The notes beneath the pieces were generated by a model. The model saw only the letters and a program-made list of their open reading frames with translations, did no database searches and was not told where the DNA came from. Positions 17,687-27,325 of a stretch of 64,000 bases of DNA are shown piece after piece. Within the stretch, counting starts at the first letter, position 1. Every line of letters begins with the position of its first letter. The stretch is from assembly GCF_007748195.1 (NCBI RefSeq), contig NZ_CP037920.1, positions 434,001-498,000 of the forward strand. The letters run 5' to 3'. The position numbers and the translations under genes were made by a program. This DNA is from Gimesia aquarii (GTDB lineage: Bacteria; Planctomycetota; Planctomycetia; Planctomycetales; Planctomycetaceae).

Positions 17687-17722
17687 AGGACACTTCCCTG
17701 AAAAAATTTCCAGAAGTGTCCT
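17687..17722 (-). terminator. Hairpin terminator after the first VWA gene
   Basis: AGGACACTTC (17687-17696) is the exact reverse complement of GAAGTGTCCT (17713-17722), with a 16-base loop. On the minus strand it follows the stop of the gene at 17759 by 37 bases and leads into GTTTGCTTTT. The T run is interrupted, so efficiency is uncertain. Confidence 0.65.
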
Positions 17723-17758
17723 CGTTTGACTTTAGAACCTTAAGTAATTGCAGCTCAG

Positions 17759-19639
17759 TTATAATTTTGGAAGCTTAATCTCTTTGTCTTTACCAAATTT
17801 ATCATATCGCGGGTCACGAAACGACTCTTTGAAAGACATTCCAAATCCCTGGTTTAATTCAAATTGCGCTCGCTGTGCCCAGGGAGTTGCTGCATGTTCT
17901 TTGATGACTTGCTTGTATTGTGCTTCTGCTTTCTTTAACTGCTGATTCAAATTTTCCACACTGACTTTAGTCAGCTTAACTTGTGCTGGATCGGGGGGCA
18001 GCATTTTCTTACCACGTACTACATGCCAGACGTTGCTTTCTTTTTTCTTAGGGGCAGGCATATTTTTGGCGTGCTGGTCCATCGCCAGACAAAACTGGAA
18101 TAGACGCACTCGATACGCCAAGCATTGTGCCAGCGTTAAATCATAAGCGGCTCTCCAACGTTGTGATTTTTCCTGTGCACGCAAAGGTTTGATCGATTCC
18201 AGAATATCAACCGATTTCTGTAGCAACCCCATCGCACGAATCGCTTTTGGTACTTCTTTACTTCCAATATCATAGAAATCTTTCTTTTGAATCGGGTAGC
18301 TATGTTCTTTGATATTTAATTGATTATCTTTATGCGGATTGAGCGTGACGATCACTTTCCAGATACCTGTGCGAAACTTGCTTGCACTGCGGGCTGCGTC
18401 ATAATCACGGCGGGAGAGTAACAAAGGCTGATATACTTTCGTGTCCTGAAATCGGAAGCGACGCGCCAAACTCTTACCCGCTCCTGCCAGGTTTTTTTCT
18501 TTTCCAGGCAAGACAAAGAAAATTCCCCCAGTTTCACGAGCAATTCGCATCTGTTCATAAGGACCAAAACCAGCTGAAAAGCTATCCCAGCGTCTGTGTA
18601 AACCATCGTACTGCATTGCCTCAGGGAACGCAGTTTCCGGTCCGCGGTTCACATCAAGCCAATGTTTTAGTTTGTATTTGGGATCAATCCAAACTTGACG
18701 TGCATAAGGATACCCAAAAACCGATTCTCGTCCCAAAATATAAATCGGAGCGTCGGCACGCTTAGCACGGGTAATGGCCTCTTCGACTTTATCACCATCG
18801 TCGCCTGATTCATCCGTCACAAGTATAATACATAGTCTACGATCTGTCTTTCTTGCCAGCACGGTATACTTGTCAATAGTAGCCGCAATTGCCTGGCACA
18901 TATTCTCCAGTCCAGATGCATCAACCGGAATTTTTGTAATGGCTTCTTGAATCTTCTTCAAATCGGCTGTTGGCTTCTCAGTGTGTACACGCACCGTTTT
19001 ACCAAAGCTCAGAATCGCAGTCAGCAAAGCCTGGTCGCGGGAGCGAGCCTTGGCGTCTTGTTTCGTAGCAATTCCCAACTCGGCATAAATCTTATTGAAA
19101 TTGTCGTAGACTTCTTTCTGGTCGTCTCTCATGCTTTCTGATTCATCAAATAACCAGACCACCAGAGCCCTTTCATCACGCATAATACGGATCATTTCTT
19201 TCGAAATACGACTCATGGCTGGGCCGTATCCATCAACGACGGCTCCCACTTCACCGGTCACTTCGCCAACGCCAAGATCTTCACCTAAAATATCATCACC
19301 GGGTGCCGTGATCTCACCAGCACTGATTTTGATTTCAGGTTCTTTCAGGCTCTCTGACTTTTCAATCTTTTGTGAGGATATGGTAGGGGCAGTCGAGGCA
19401 CCTACATTGGTCGAAACCGTTCCACCGGATGTGACACTCAGGTTTTCAGAAACGGTTAAATTTGTTTCCAGAACCTGTTCAAATTCTGCCTGGTCTCGTA
19501 CATCATCAAAGATGGTCTCAATCGCGACTTCGGGCTGACTATCGGTAATCTGATGATGGATCATCGCCATACCCAGCAGAATCACCGCGTGTACGATCAA
19601 AGATGTGAAAAAAGCTGAATAGTCTCGCGCGTGAGCCAT
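17759..19639 (-). CDS. Membrane-anchored VWA-domain protein (tandem paralogue 1)
   Basis: I place the start at ATG 19639 because an AAGGGGA site lies eight bases upstream; the frame is open to a TTG at 19720. The 626-residue product has an N-terminal transmembrane helix (about residues 9-28), a low-complexity linker and a von Willebrand A domain. Its metal-site motif is DESES (Asp165, Ser167, Ser169) in LVVWLFDESESM, followed by a second site in IILVTDESGDDGD. The C-terminal 200 residues are helical and end with a TPWAQRAQFELN segment shared with the neighbouring paralogue. The protein is probably anchored with the VWA domain outside the cytoplasm, as a Mg-dependent adhesion or scaffold module. 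The partner is unknown. Confidence 0.88.
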   Translation of the reverse strand: MAHARDYSAFFTSLIVHAVILLGMAMIHHQITDSQPEVAIETIFDDVRDQAEFEQVLETNLTVSENLSVTSGGTVSTNVGASTAPTISSQKIEKSESLKEPEIKISAGEITAPGDDILGEDLGVGEVTGEVGAVVDGYGPAMSRISKEMIRIMRDERALVVWLFDESESMRDDQKEVYDNFNKIYAELGIATKQDAKARSRDQALLTAILSFGKTVRVHTEKPTADLKKIQEAITKIPVDASGLENMCQAIAATIDKYTVLARKTDRRLCIILVTDESGDDGDKVEEAITRAKRADAPIYILGRESVFGYPYARQVWIDPKYKLKHWLDVNRGPETAFPEAMQYDGLHRRWDSFSAGFGPYEQMRIARETGGIFFVLPGKEKNLAGAGKSLARRFRFQDTKVYQPLLLSRRDYDAARSASKFRTGIWKVIVTLNPHKDNQLNIKEHSYPIQKKDFYDIGSKEVPKAIRAMGLLQKSVDILESIKPLRAQEKSQRWRAAYDLTLAQCLAYRVRLFQFCLAMDQHAKNMPAPKKKESNVWHVVRGKKMLPPDPAQVKLTKVSVENLNQQLKKAEAQYKQVIKEHAATPWAQRAQFELNQGFGMSFKESFRDPRYDKFGKDKEIKLPKL

Positions 19640-19840
19640 CAGTAAAATCCCCTTGTGCCTGCTTTTTTCTTGCTGAGCGATCTTATTTAGAAGACGCACC
19701 AGCTTCACATCAACAGACAAAAAAAGTTGATGTGATTCTTGATAAATTGATATGAATAACGGATCTGGAGAATGGACTCCTGATCATATTACTTTAATTG
19801 TTAATACTTAAAGCTATATAATAAAAGACAATTCTGACAG

Positions 19841-21769
19841 TCAGATTTTGAGTGGCTGGTTCCCTTTCACCCCTCGTTTTTTGAGCGCCTCGCGTCTCTT
19901 ACGATCTTCTTCAGCAAAACGTGGGCTCTGTGTTCTGACTCGATTACCACTTGAGTCGAGATTTTGTTTGAATTCCTTCCAGGTCCAACCTAAAGGTGTG
20001 TTGAGCTCTTTGGCAGCCAGATAAGCCCAGGGAGTTCCAGGATGCTCATCAATGATGCCATTCAGGAGTGCATTGGCCTGCTTGGCAATTTTTCGTACAG
20101 AGGGACTGGAACGAACGTCTTTCGCAGCGACCAATTGCCAGGAATTATTGGCTTTATCTTTGAATGCTTTGGGGTTGCTTTTCATTTCAGCCAAAACTGT
20201 ATTATAGCCATGTGTACGCACACGCATTGCCAATACCCGACCTAGCGCCAGGTCGTAATTGGCACGCCAGCGTGGTTCGGTAATTTTTTTACGATCATTC
20301 AAGCCTTGCTCAAGCATGACCTGTAATTCGTTTAAACCGTAATCCAGTTCTGAGACCGGTTTTTGAGCCGCCGTGATTGCCTGTCTGAGCACATTGTCAT
20401 TGTTGGCTGGGAATCTCAAAGTGGGAATTGGCAGCCTGCGTTTTGTAGCTCGGGTCGCCATCGCAGTCCGCACCAACGACGCTTTCGCCATATTCATACG
20501 CACGCGTTTATCGTAATCACGGATCGAAATATAATCGGGGTGATAGTCTCGCATATCAGCCGATTCAAATTTGACCCCCTTCTCCGTTGTATCCTGGGTA
20601 ATAAAGAAGATACCATTCGTTTCTGCACAGAGTCGTGTCAAACCATAAGGGCCGTAGCCGGAGGAAAGCTGACGAATGTCAGAAGTGTTCGTCCCCCAGA
20701 AAGGCAGTTTAATTCGCTCGGGCGCGAGTGTCTCTGGTCCAGTCTCAGATACAGCTGCTACAGTAACTCCAGGCTCAATTGGAAAATTAGGAATAATCAC
20801 TTCACGTTGACCAAAGGGCGCTGCGTTGCCGACCACATAACACTTAATCCCATTTCGCTTGGCATCCTTGATCGCGATTTCCAGATTGTCTTCGGCGTCA
20901 GTTCCCGCCTCATCAGTCACAACAATGATCATCATGTTGCGACGACTTTGTCTTTTGTAGGCAAGCCAGCGTTTGGTCACCATATTGACAGCACCAAATA
21001 CATTTTCGTCACCCGTGATATCTTCTTTAATCGAGCGAATTTTGGAAACCACTTCCTTCACATCACTCACAGGATCTTTTGTGATAATCTCGGTTTTGGC
21101 ACCAAAGGCGGCTACGGCTGTTTTCAACGAGTTTTCGTCTTCAGTGGCTTCTAGGATTCCCAACTGCTTGTAGACATTTTCGAAGCGGTCTGCGATTTCA
21201 TTGCGACGCTTGGTCACTGAGGGAGAAACATCAAACAACCAGACGACAAGTAATTTTTTCTCTTTGGCAGCAGCAGCAATTTCTAATGTCAAACGGTCAA
21301 TGGCTCCTGCTACGCCGCCTGGACGGTCTGTTTCACCAGTGACTTCGACGGCCGCCGTCAACTCTTCCTTGGCAGGTTGAGTCAGTGCATCGTCAAAGAC
21401 AGGTTCAGGCGTTTCAATATCGTTTTCGAGTTGGCTTTTTAGCGCTTCCTGCTGCTCTCGGGACGTTTCAGGAGCGGCGGCCATCGAAGGTGACAGCATT
21501 GTCGTATCACCGGCAGTTCCAACTACATCTTGAATCGTCGGGTCGAGTTTATAAATATCAGGACTGATTTCTTCGATGGAAGAAATGATCGCATTCTCTG
21601 AATCGAGCAATGTGATTCGTGTGATGCTTGCGAGAATAAACAAGATCACCAAATGCACGCCCAAACTGATAAACCAGGCAGGCACTTCTTTCATGTTCAA
21701 CCAGCTTTGGGATTCAACGTCTACAATTTCCTCGACATGAACGTCCCTGGTAGGATTGACGATACTCAC
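19841..21769 (-). CDS. Membrane-anchored VWA-domain protein (tandem paralogue 2)
   Basis: The start is GTG 21769, supported by AAGGAGCAGG. The 642-residue protein has a transmembrane helix at about 32-50 (WFISLGVHLVILFILASI), a Glu/Pro-rich linker and a VWA domain with DVSPS (Asp180, Ser182, Ser184) and IIVVTDEAGTDAED. It then has the same helical tail as the downstream gene, including TPWAYLAAKELN. Spacing of domains and shared segments (LCAETNGIFFIT here, RIARETGGIFFVL in paralogue 1) show tandem duplication and divergence. The two are on one strand, 201 bases apart. The role is presumably structural or adhesive at the envelope; no enzymatic motif is visible. Confidence 0.88.
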   Translation of the reverse strand: MSIVNPTRDVHVEEIVDVESQSWLNMKEVPAWFISLGVHLVILFILASITRITLLDSENAIISSIEEISPDIYKLDPTIQDVVGTAGDTTMLSPSMAAAPETSREQQEALKSQLENDIETPEPVFDDALTQPAKEELTAAVEVTGETDRPGGVAGAIDRLTLEIAAAAKEKKLLVVWLFDVSPSVTKRRNEIADRFENVYKQLGILEATEDENSLKTAVAAFGAKTEIITKDPVSDVKEVVSKIRSIKEDITGDENVFGAVNMVTKRWLAYKRQSRRNMMIIVVTDEAGTDAEDNLEIAIKDAKRNGIKCYVVGNAAPFGQREVIIPNFPIEPGVTVAAVSETGPETLAPERIKLPFWGTNTSDIRQLSSGYGPYGLTRLCAETNGIFFITQDTTEKGVKFESADMRDYHPDYISIRDYDKRVRMNMAKASLVRTAMATRATKRRLPIPTLRFPANNDNVLRQAITAAQKPVSELDYGLNELQVMLEQGLNDRKKITEPRWRANYDLALGRVLAMRVRTHGYNTVLAEMKSNPKAFKDKANNSWQLVAAKDVRSSPSVRKIAKQANALLNGIIDEHPGTPWAYLAAKELNTPLGWTWKEFKQNLDSSGNRVRTQSPRFAEEDRKRREALKKRGVKGNQPLKI

Positions 21770-22200
21770 GACCTGCTCCTTGGATTAGACTGAAACAGCG
21801 ACCATCTCAGCACTTACTTAAGTGTGTTAATGCCCTTGACAGTGGAAGTGATGTGAGAATGATCAATTCCCACACAAACATTAATCATCATGGATTATTA
21901 TAAGAATCTTCGTCCATCAATGGCTCATCAAACTTAAAATTTTACCCCTGAATTCAGACAAATACAATCAATGTCTGCTCAGTCGATCATTTGATATGTT
22001 CAAAAGTACATATTCAGCACCGATATAAAGCACTTTCTATTAAATTAACCTCGATCAAAGGGCCAACATTCGTCTTTCTTTTTGCATTCCATAATATTTC
22101 ATGGCGATTGACGAAGAACGATTACGAAACATACTGCAAATCAATAAACTTCTTACAATGCTCCTTCATTTACAAAGTTAAATTTTTCGGGTTGTTCCCT
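21770..22200. other. Intergenic region between divergent genes
   Basis: This AT-rich spacer of about 430 bases separates the VWA pair from the DUF456 gene. The DUF456 frame is open upstream to 21991, but those extra residues look unlike coding sequence. No repeat, stable hairpin or RNA gene was recognised. Confidence 0.55.
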
Positions 22201-22776
22201 ATGTCATTTGAATGGCTCTATGACTTGCTGCCAGTCACCTTCTATTACCTGATGGCAACACTCTTACTGTTGGCGAATATAACGGCATGGGTTTCGATTC
22301 TGTTTTTGGTGCCAGGAAACTGGATTGTTGTCTTTCTGTCTGCGTTGTTTTACGTCTTCATGCCAGTTCAGGAAAATAACGGGATTTCGCTGACTGTGTT
22401 ACTCATTGCGATCGCACTCGCCGGTCTGGGCGAACTGGTTGAGATGCTCGGCGGTTCTGCGGGAGCTGCCAAAAAAGGAGCCAGCCGGCGGGCGATGATT
22501 CTTTCGTTGTTAGGTACATTTTTATGTAGCATACTAGGCGCTGGATTAGCCACACCCATTGTACCACCGTTGGGAACAATCATGGGAGCTATATTAGGAG
22601 GAAGCGTGGGGGCGTACATGGGTGCCTATCTGGGAGAGGTCTGGAAAGGGAATCAAGATGTCGACCGCCAGGAAATTGGAAGAGCGGCGTTCATCGGTCG
22701 GATTCTCGGTGTTGTTGGAAAAATGGCCATCGGCGTAATCATCATCGTTATGATCACTGTTGACTCTTTCATTTGA
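22201..22776 (+). CDS. DUF456 small integral membrane protein
   Basis: I start at ATG 22201, giving 191 residues, close to the usual family length; upstream in-frame ATGs would add about 70 residues that do not look like the family. Hydrophobic segments are at about 13-50 (two helices around NITAWVSILFLVPGNW), 62-80, 100-130 and 165-190. The glycine-rich motif GELVEMLGGSAGAAKKGASRR (about 77-97) and repeated GAxxGG turns near 120-145 are typical of DUF456. The function of the family is unknown. It is convergent with the tiny membrane ORF that follows 10 bases later. Confidence 0.85.
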   Translation: MSFEWLYDLLPVTFYYLMATLLLLANITAWVSILFLVPGNWIVVFLSALFYVFMPVQENNGISLTVLLIAIALAGLGELVEMLGGSAGAAKKGASRRAMILSLLGTFLCSILGAGLATPIVPPLGTIMGAILGGSVGAYMGAYLGEVWKGNQDVDRQEIGRAAFIGRILGVVGKMAIGVIIIVMITVDSFI

Positions 22777-22786
22777 TGGGTATCGA

Positions 22787-22987
22787 TCAAGTAATACGGT
22801 TTGCACTCGAATTCTCATCAATCAATTTTTGACAATAACGAATCTGTTTGACTGACCAGCCAACGGTTCTCGCAGCAATACCAATTGTCAGTGGGACTCC
22901 AATCACGAAGCAGGCCATCACGAAAATCCGAAAAAACTCCCGATCGTTGAAATTACCAAAGTACTCCCAGATTGCATTCCAGTCCAT
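22787..22987 (-). CDS. Small single-pass membrane protein, unknown
   Basis: This 66-residue frame has an AAGGATG ribosome site eight bases before ATG 22987. It encodes a polar N-terminus with aromatic residues (MDWNAIWEYFGNF), one transmembrane helix (about 20-40, IFVMACFVIGVPLTIGIAA) and a basic-then-acidic tail. Size, ribosome site and topology support a real gene. I do not recognise a family. The stop lies 10 bases from that of the convergent DUF456 gene. Confidence 0.6.
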   Translation of the reverse strand: MDWNAIWEYFGNFNDREFFRIFVMACFVIGVPLTIGIAARTVGWSVKQIRYCQKLIDENSSANRIT

Positions 22988-23913
22988 TTTGATTCATCCT
23001 TATTAAAAAATTGAAGCCTGTGCTCTGAAGATTCGATCGGTTTCGTCGGTTCTTGAAATTATTTTACCAAAAGTGATACCGTAATAAAAAAATAATATGC
23101 GGTAGTCGTATCGCCGGTTCCAGTGAAGATATTGCACTTGACGCCAACGCGCCGTTCTCGAAACTCCCTGATTCTGCGTCGCGCGCGCGAGGTACGTTTT
23201 TCTGGTAACTGCACACGGCGCACCACCTCAGTTTGTGTATCCGAAAAAGCATGATTTTTTCCACATTTTCACCTGAAACACAAGAATCGGTTCCCCTTGT
23301 CTCGTATCGAGTCACTCCTTTTGAGCACACTTTCTGAAACCATAAACGAAACCAAACGGCAATTTTGTACCACATCTCAGACAAAACCGCGCAAATGTGT
23401 TTCTTGACCGTGACGTGCCGATAGGTATGATCAGACCCATACGACAAAGGAAGTCCTAGTTGAAATACAGGAATAATGAACATGACGAATCTCTCCCCTC
23501 AAGTGAAAGCAAAGCTCAGCAAGGAACGGCAAACAACACTCTACCGAATAGCGCTCACCATCCCTAGCTGAAAATGGAGAAGTGCATAAGCGCATTCGTC
23601 TAAAGAATAAGAATCATTACTGCCACGAAAGACACAAAACTCACAAAATTCTGTGAGCGACAGTGCGCTAGCAATCGGTAACACGAAAAACTAATGAAGG
23701 TTGTCTATTCGTAGTATTTTTATGTAAATTTAGAACATAAATTTTCAAGTATAAGATTTTCTAAGCTTACGAACACCCTTGTAGATAATCTCTAGAATGA
23801 CAGCGAAATTACTCGATTTTCCGTAACAATTTTGATCCTCAATCAGTATGAGTTCGTATAATTTCAATCACTGCTCATGTTATATGATAATTTTAGTCGA
23901 GGTGTTTTGAGGA
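22988..23913. other. Long region without a convincing gene
   Basis: Over 900 bases carry only unlikely reading frames: a minus-strand frame at 23064-23483 of random-looking composition with no family resemblance, and a 31-codon plus-strand ORF at 23476-23571 that does have an AGGA-like site. I see no tRNA, terminator-grade hairpin or repeat. It may hold long leaders, an uncharacterised RNA or gene decay. Confidence 0.5.
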
Positions 23914-24450
23914 ATGAATCGTGAAATTCAATTCGATCTTCTATGGTACCATGTAAAACAACGATCTCAGTGCAAATCGCATTGTTTTCATGGATTCGAC
24001 CACTGGATGCGTGTGTTACGCAATGGACGAGTTCTTGCCTCACGAACCGGTGCGGACAATGATATTGTGGAACTATTTGCTTTGTTTCATGATTCCTGCC
24101 GCTGGTCGGATAGTACCGATCCGGGGCATGGTGCTCGTGGTGCCGAACTGGCTCGCCAGCTTCGAGGCGATCTCTACGAACTGAATGACGAAGATTTTGA
24201 TCGGCTACACTATGCCTGTACGTGGCATCAAGATCAAGACTTCAGTGATGACCCTACAATTGGTACCTGTTGGGATGCAGACAGATTAGATTTGGGAAGA
24301 GTCGGAATCATTCCTGACCCTCAACTTTTGAACACAAAATTCGCGAAGCAACTGGCTTACGAAACCAACCTGGAAGAGGCTCTGGTCACTTATTACAACA
24401 ACCTTTATGGTGCTTTTAACCCCCATTCTGAATCATCGCGTGAAAATTGA
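23914..24450 (+). CDS. HD-domain (metal-dependent phosphohydrolase-like) protein
   Basis: This 178-residue cytoplasmic protein has the HD-superfamily pattern: His in HGFDHWMRV (His26/His30), the HD pair in LFHDSCRW (His59-Asp60), a further His in ACTWHQDQD (His105) and the closing Asp in WDADRLDLGRVG (about 121-123). This order (H...HD...D) suggests a metal-dependent phosphohydrolase acting on a nucleotide or similar small molecule. A GAGGTG-type site precedes the ATG. The gene downstream of it encodes a lipoprotein with a 149-base gap; linkage is uncertain. No additional regulatory domain is present, and the substrate is unknown. Confidence 0.8.
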   Translation: MNREIQFDLLWYHVKQRSQCKSHCFHGFDHWMRVLRNGRVLASRTGADNDIVELFALFHDSCRWSDSTDPGHGARGAELARQLRGDLYELNDEDFDRLHYACTWHQDQDFSDDPTIGTCWDADRLDLGRVGIIPDPQLLNTKFAKQLAYETNLEEALVTYYNNLYGAFNPHSESSREN

Positions 24451-24599
24451 AATCAACTTTCAGGAGGGTTTACACTCAAGTTTATTTCCCTGAGAATACG
24501 TTTTGTCCCCTAAAAGATGCATTCCACGAGATGTCAGATCAAGACATTCACCTTGCAGCTGAGCAAACAAAAATTGACTATTTTAGATACAGGATCAAC

Positions 24600-25037
24600 A
24601 TGATTTTTCGAACGACTTCTTTTTTAAGACGAACCAGCTTGTTACTCACAATGATCGCAGTACTCCCAATTTTGACAGCTTGTTCCCCTACCCCGGAGGA
24701 TCAACCTGAAGTAGGCTTTGTAACAGGGATTGTGGTGCTCGACGGCGAACCGGTTACGGGGGCTGTTGTCGATTTTGCTCCAGCAAGCGGACGGCCTTCC
24801 TCAGGTATAACGGACAAGGAAGGACGTTACGAGTTAGCCTACAATCCAACAACTAAGGGGGCTAAAATAGGGAAACATACTGTCAGAATTTCGACCCAGC
24901 GTTACATCGAAAATCCAGATGGCTCTACCAGCGAACAAACGGAAATCATTCCCGAAAAGTATAATGACCAATCTACACTGACCGTAGAAGTGAAGCCTGG
25001 AGAAAATGATTTTCCATTCTCCCTCGATAAAGAATGA
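24600..25037 (+). CDS. Lipoprotein with carboxypeptidase-regulatory/transthyretin-like fold
   Basis: The frame is open from 24447, but the lipoprotein leader begins at ATG 24600 (AGGA eight bases upstream), giving 145 residues. After a hydrophobic core a lipobox LTAC places the lipidated Cys at about residue 28. The mature part is a small beta-sandwich with the pattern GIVVLDGEPVTGAVVDF and GITDKEGRYELAY, then KIGKHTVRIST. This is typical of planctomycetal carboxypeptidase-regulatory-like lipoproteins, which are often found near DUF1559 genes, as here. It is likely anchored in the envelope. The role is unknown. A shared terminator follows. Confidence 0.85.
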   Translation: MIFRTTSFLRRTSLLLTMIAVLPILTACSPTPEDQPEVGFVTGIVVLDGEPVTGAVVDFAPASGRPSSGITDKEGRYELAYNPTTKGAKIGKHTVRISTQRYIENPDGSTSEQTEIIPEKYNDQSTLTVEVKPGENDFPFSLDKE

Positions 25038-25075
25038 ATCCAGTCGGCAGAAATTTGACTGTGATCACCGCGCAT

Positions 25076-25111
25076 AAAACATCCCCGCTGATTACTTGGC
25101 GGGGATGTTTT
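25076..25111. terminator. Bidirectional Rho-independent terminator
   Basis: AAAACATCCCCGC (25076-25088) pairs perfectly with GCGGGGATGTTTT (25099-25111) around a 10-base loop. T runs are present on both strands. It sits between the convergent lipoprotein and DUF1559 genes and can serve both. Confidence 0.93.
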
Positions 25112-25139
25112 ACTTTTTCAGGAAAAGTAGTTTTCCGTT

Positions 25140-26060
25140 CTAAAATTCTCCAATGACCTGTCCATCGTTGATGACGGCCAGTTTGAAGTAGGTACTTGTA
25201 GCTGAAGAAATCGTAGTTGGATTATTGGATGCATCGATATTTTCACTGACGAAGCGAACTCGTCCGTCAGCAAGTAGAAAGTGGGCTCCACCGACGTGCA
25301 GACTGGAAGGGCCAAACTGATAACCTGATCCATTAATCATGGACCAGCCCACCCGTGCTTGAATTGTGAAGTTGCGAATATTATCAAAACCATTTGCCGG
25401 ACAGGGATGTGTCACACCCGCCCAGACGCCACCACGATGGTTGGTACCGTTGCTGTCATTCACGGTGGTCCGTTCCGAAAACGCAATTGTGTTCGAAGTT
25501 CCGTCAGTGATGTCGCGAATCTTGACATTACTGTTCTGATAAAACATACCATTCGGTCTGCTGGTACAACGCAAATCCAGGTTCCCGTTAATGCCCAGAT
25601 AGTTTGAGAGACCGATGGCAACACCATTCACGGGAATATCCGCATTCTGTGACGGATTCGGATCGGCGCTGGATGGACAGAGGTAGGCAGGCAGAATGGT
25701 ACGAATATCCGCCAGCACTGTGGCATTCGTCACATCCATGGGGCCATTGGGACTCAGTTTATTATATAAAGGAGCCTGATCCATGAAGGGTAGTATGTAT
25801 GTGGTGGAAAGCCAACCATGATCCAGTAAGAAGCCGGGGGGGAAGATTCGATGGGTCTCATGGTAGTTATGCAAGGCCAGTCCAATTTGTTTCAGGTTAT
25901 TTTTGCAAGTGCTGCGACGAGCTGCTTCGCGTGCCTGCTGAACTGCCGGCAGTAACAGAGCTATCAGGATGGCGATGATCGCAATCACGACCAATAATTC
26001 GATGAGGGTAAAACCACGTTTGACGTAAGTTCTTCTAAATAGGCTCATTATGCATTTCAT
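25140..26060 (-). CDS. DUF1559 protein with type IV pilin-like N-terminus
   Basis: This 306-residue planctomycetal protein begins with a short basic leader and a prepilin cleavage/methylation motif ([19 protein letters not shown], about 14-32). The classic DUF1559 sequence ([28 protein letters not shown]) follows, and the C-terminal signature near [17 protein letters not shown]. The leader would be removed by a prepilin peptidase and the helix inserted in a membrane pseudopilus-like assembly. The family is greatly expanded in planctomycetes and its role is unknown. ATG 26048 is an alternative start. No other pilus gene is nearby. Confidence 0.95.
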   Translation of the reverse strand: MKCIMSLFRRTYVKRGFTLIELLVVIAIIAILIALLLPAVQQAREAARRSTCKNNLKQIGLALHNYHETHRIFPPGFLLDHGWLSTTYILPFMDQAPLYNKLSPNGPMDVTNATVLADIRTILPAYLCPSSADPNPSQNADIPVNGVAIGLSNYLGINGNLDLRCTSRPNGMFYQNSNVKIRDITDGTSNTIAFSERTTVNDSNGTNHRGGVWAGVTHPCPANGFDNIRNFTIQARVGWSMINGSGYQFGPSSLHVGGAHFLLADGRVRFVSENIDASNNPTTISSATSTYFKLAVINDGQVIGEF

Positions 26061-26494
26061 TTTAATTTAGGGTAAAGTGGGCGAGTAAAAAACGAACACG
26101 GAGAAGAGGTTTCGAGTGGTGGATTAAGTTGTGGAGGTATTTAACGCAAATTCCATTTAAGGCATCCTATGTCTTGATTCGAGCAAATTCAACAGTGTTA
26201 ATGTGGCTTTATGTGCATATGCAGTTCTTTTAATGGAGTTTTAATAATCTCTTCTGGCTGTAATCAATGGGTCCACTTTCACTCTCGATCGTCGCTTCTC
26301 AGTCGTCGGAGAGCATTCAAACTAACGGAGGCGAGGAATATTGAAACATGCCCTGACTGCATCTTTTCAGTGGGTGTATAGGAATAACAATTCCATAGAC
26401 CCTCTGGTTAACATCGAATACACTTTATGAAATGCGGAAACCACTCTGGTTTCCTGAAAAGTTCGATTGAAGTTGCCAGAGAAAGGACGAAGGG
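26061..26494. other. Intergenic region between divergent genes
   Basis: About 430 bases between the DUF1559 gene and the HAD gene. The last 60 bases hold the leader and GAAAGGACGAAGGG ribosome site of the HAD gene. No hairpin or ORF of note was recognised. Confidence 0.55.
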
Positions 26495-27325
26495 ATGTCG
26501 CCTGGCCAGGAATCCGATCCAGCAGACAGATCTGATAACAGCCGTCGTAATTTTCTGGCGACCAGTGCTGGAGTTGCTGCCGGAATGTTACCCGCATTGG
26601 CATCGGCACAGGATCAGCCAGCTTCGCGTGCGAACACGCGGCCGAAATGCCTGTTCTTTGATGTCAATGAAACGCTGCTGGATCTGGAAGCGATGAAACA
26701 GAGTGTCGCGCTAGCGCTCAATGGGCGCGCTGATCTGCTGCCACTCTGGTTTACCACCATGCTGCAACATTCTCTGGTCGCGACTGTCGGCGATCATTAC
26801 AACGACTTCGGCGTGATCGGCGCGGCCACACTACAGATGGTGGCGCGCAACCACGGGATCGAACTTTCTGATGAAGCCGCCAGACAGGCAATTGCCCCCA
26901 TCCGATCCCTGCCACCACATCCCGATGTCAAACCGGCGCTCGAGCAATTAAAACAGGCCGGATATCGCATCGTAACATTGACCAACTCCTCTCAGGCAGG
27001 CGTCGATGCACAGATGAAAAACGCGGGGCTGTTTGATCTATTCGAAACCCGATTGAGTATCGAAGAACTCCAGATGTTCAAACCTCACACTCATGTTTAC
27101 AAATGGGCGGCCCGAAAAATGAAAGTCCAGCCGGAGGACTGCATGCTGATCGCCGCCCATGGCTGGGACATCGCCGGTGCCCTCTGGGCAGGCTGGCGCG
27201 GTGCCTTCGTTTCCAGACCGGGCGCCCAGCTCTATCCACTCGCCAGGTCACCCGAAATCATCGAACCCGATCTGCAAAAGGTCGCCGCACAATTGATACA
27301 GTTAGGGACGGATTGTTGCTCGTGA
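26495..27325 (+). CDS. Tat-exported HAD-superfamily enzyme (L-2-haloacid dehalogenase type II-like)
   Basis: This 276-residue protein has a twin-arginine signal SRRNFLATSAG (about 16-26) followed by a hydrophobic Ala-rich stretch. The HAD domain has nucleophile Asp56 in CLFFDVNETLLD, motif II TLTNSS (about 167-172), Lys in FKPHTHVYKW and the motif III-like AAHGWDIAGALWAG. Spacing and the HGWD segment resemble haloacid dehalogenase type II. Such enzymes hydrolyse 2-haloalkanoates or act as phosphatases; which applies here cannot be told. A Tat signal is unusual for this mostly cytoplasmic family. It starts 166 bases before the HrpA gene. Confidence 0.88.
   Translation: MSPGQESDPADRSDNSRRNFLATSAGVAAGMLPALASAQDQPASRANTRPKCLFFDVNETLLDLEAMKQSVALALNGRADLLPLWFTTMLQHSLVATVGDHYNDFGVIGAATLQMVARNHGIELSDEAARQAIAPIRSLPPHPDVKPALEQLKQAGYRIVTLTNSSQAGVDAQMKNAGLFDLFETRLSIEELQMFKPHTHVYKWAARKMKVQPEDCMLIAAHGWDIAGALWAGWRGAFVSRPGAQLYPLARSPEIIEPDLQKVAAQLIQLGTDCCS

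Noticed and set aside
21991..22200. Long N-terminal extension of the DUF456 protein
   Set aside because: The extra 70 residues do not resemble the family and the in-frame ATG at 22201 gives the normal length.
23064..23483. Minus-strand frame of 139 codons
   Set aside because: Residue composition looks random, no family resemblance, no ribosome site, and it lies in a gene-poor stretch.
23476..23571. Plus-strand ORF of 31 codons with an AGGA-like site
   Set aside because: Too short and without any supporting pattern; kept only as a note in the long gap.
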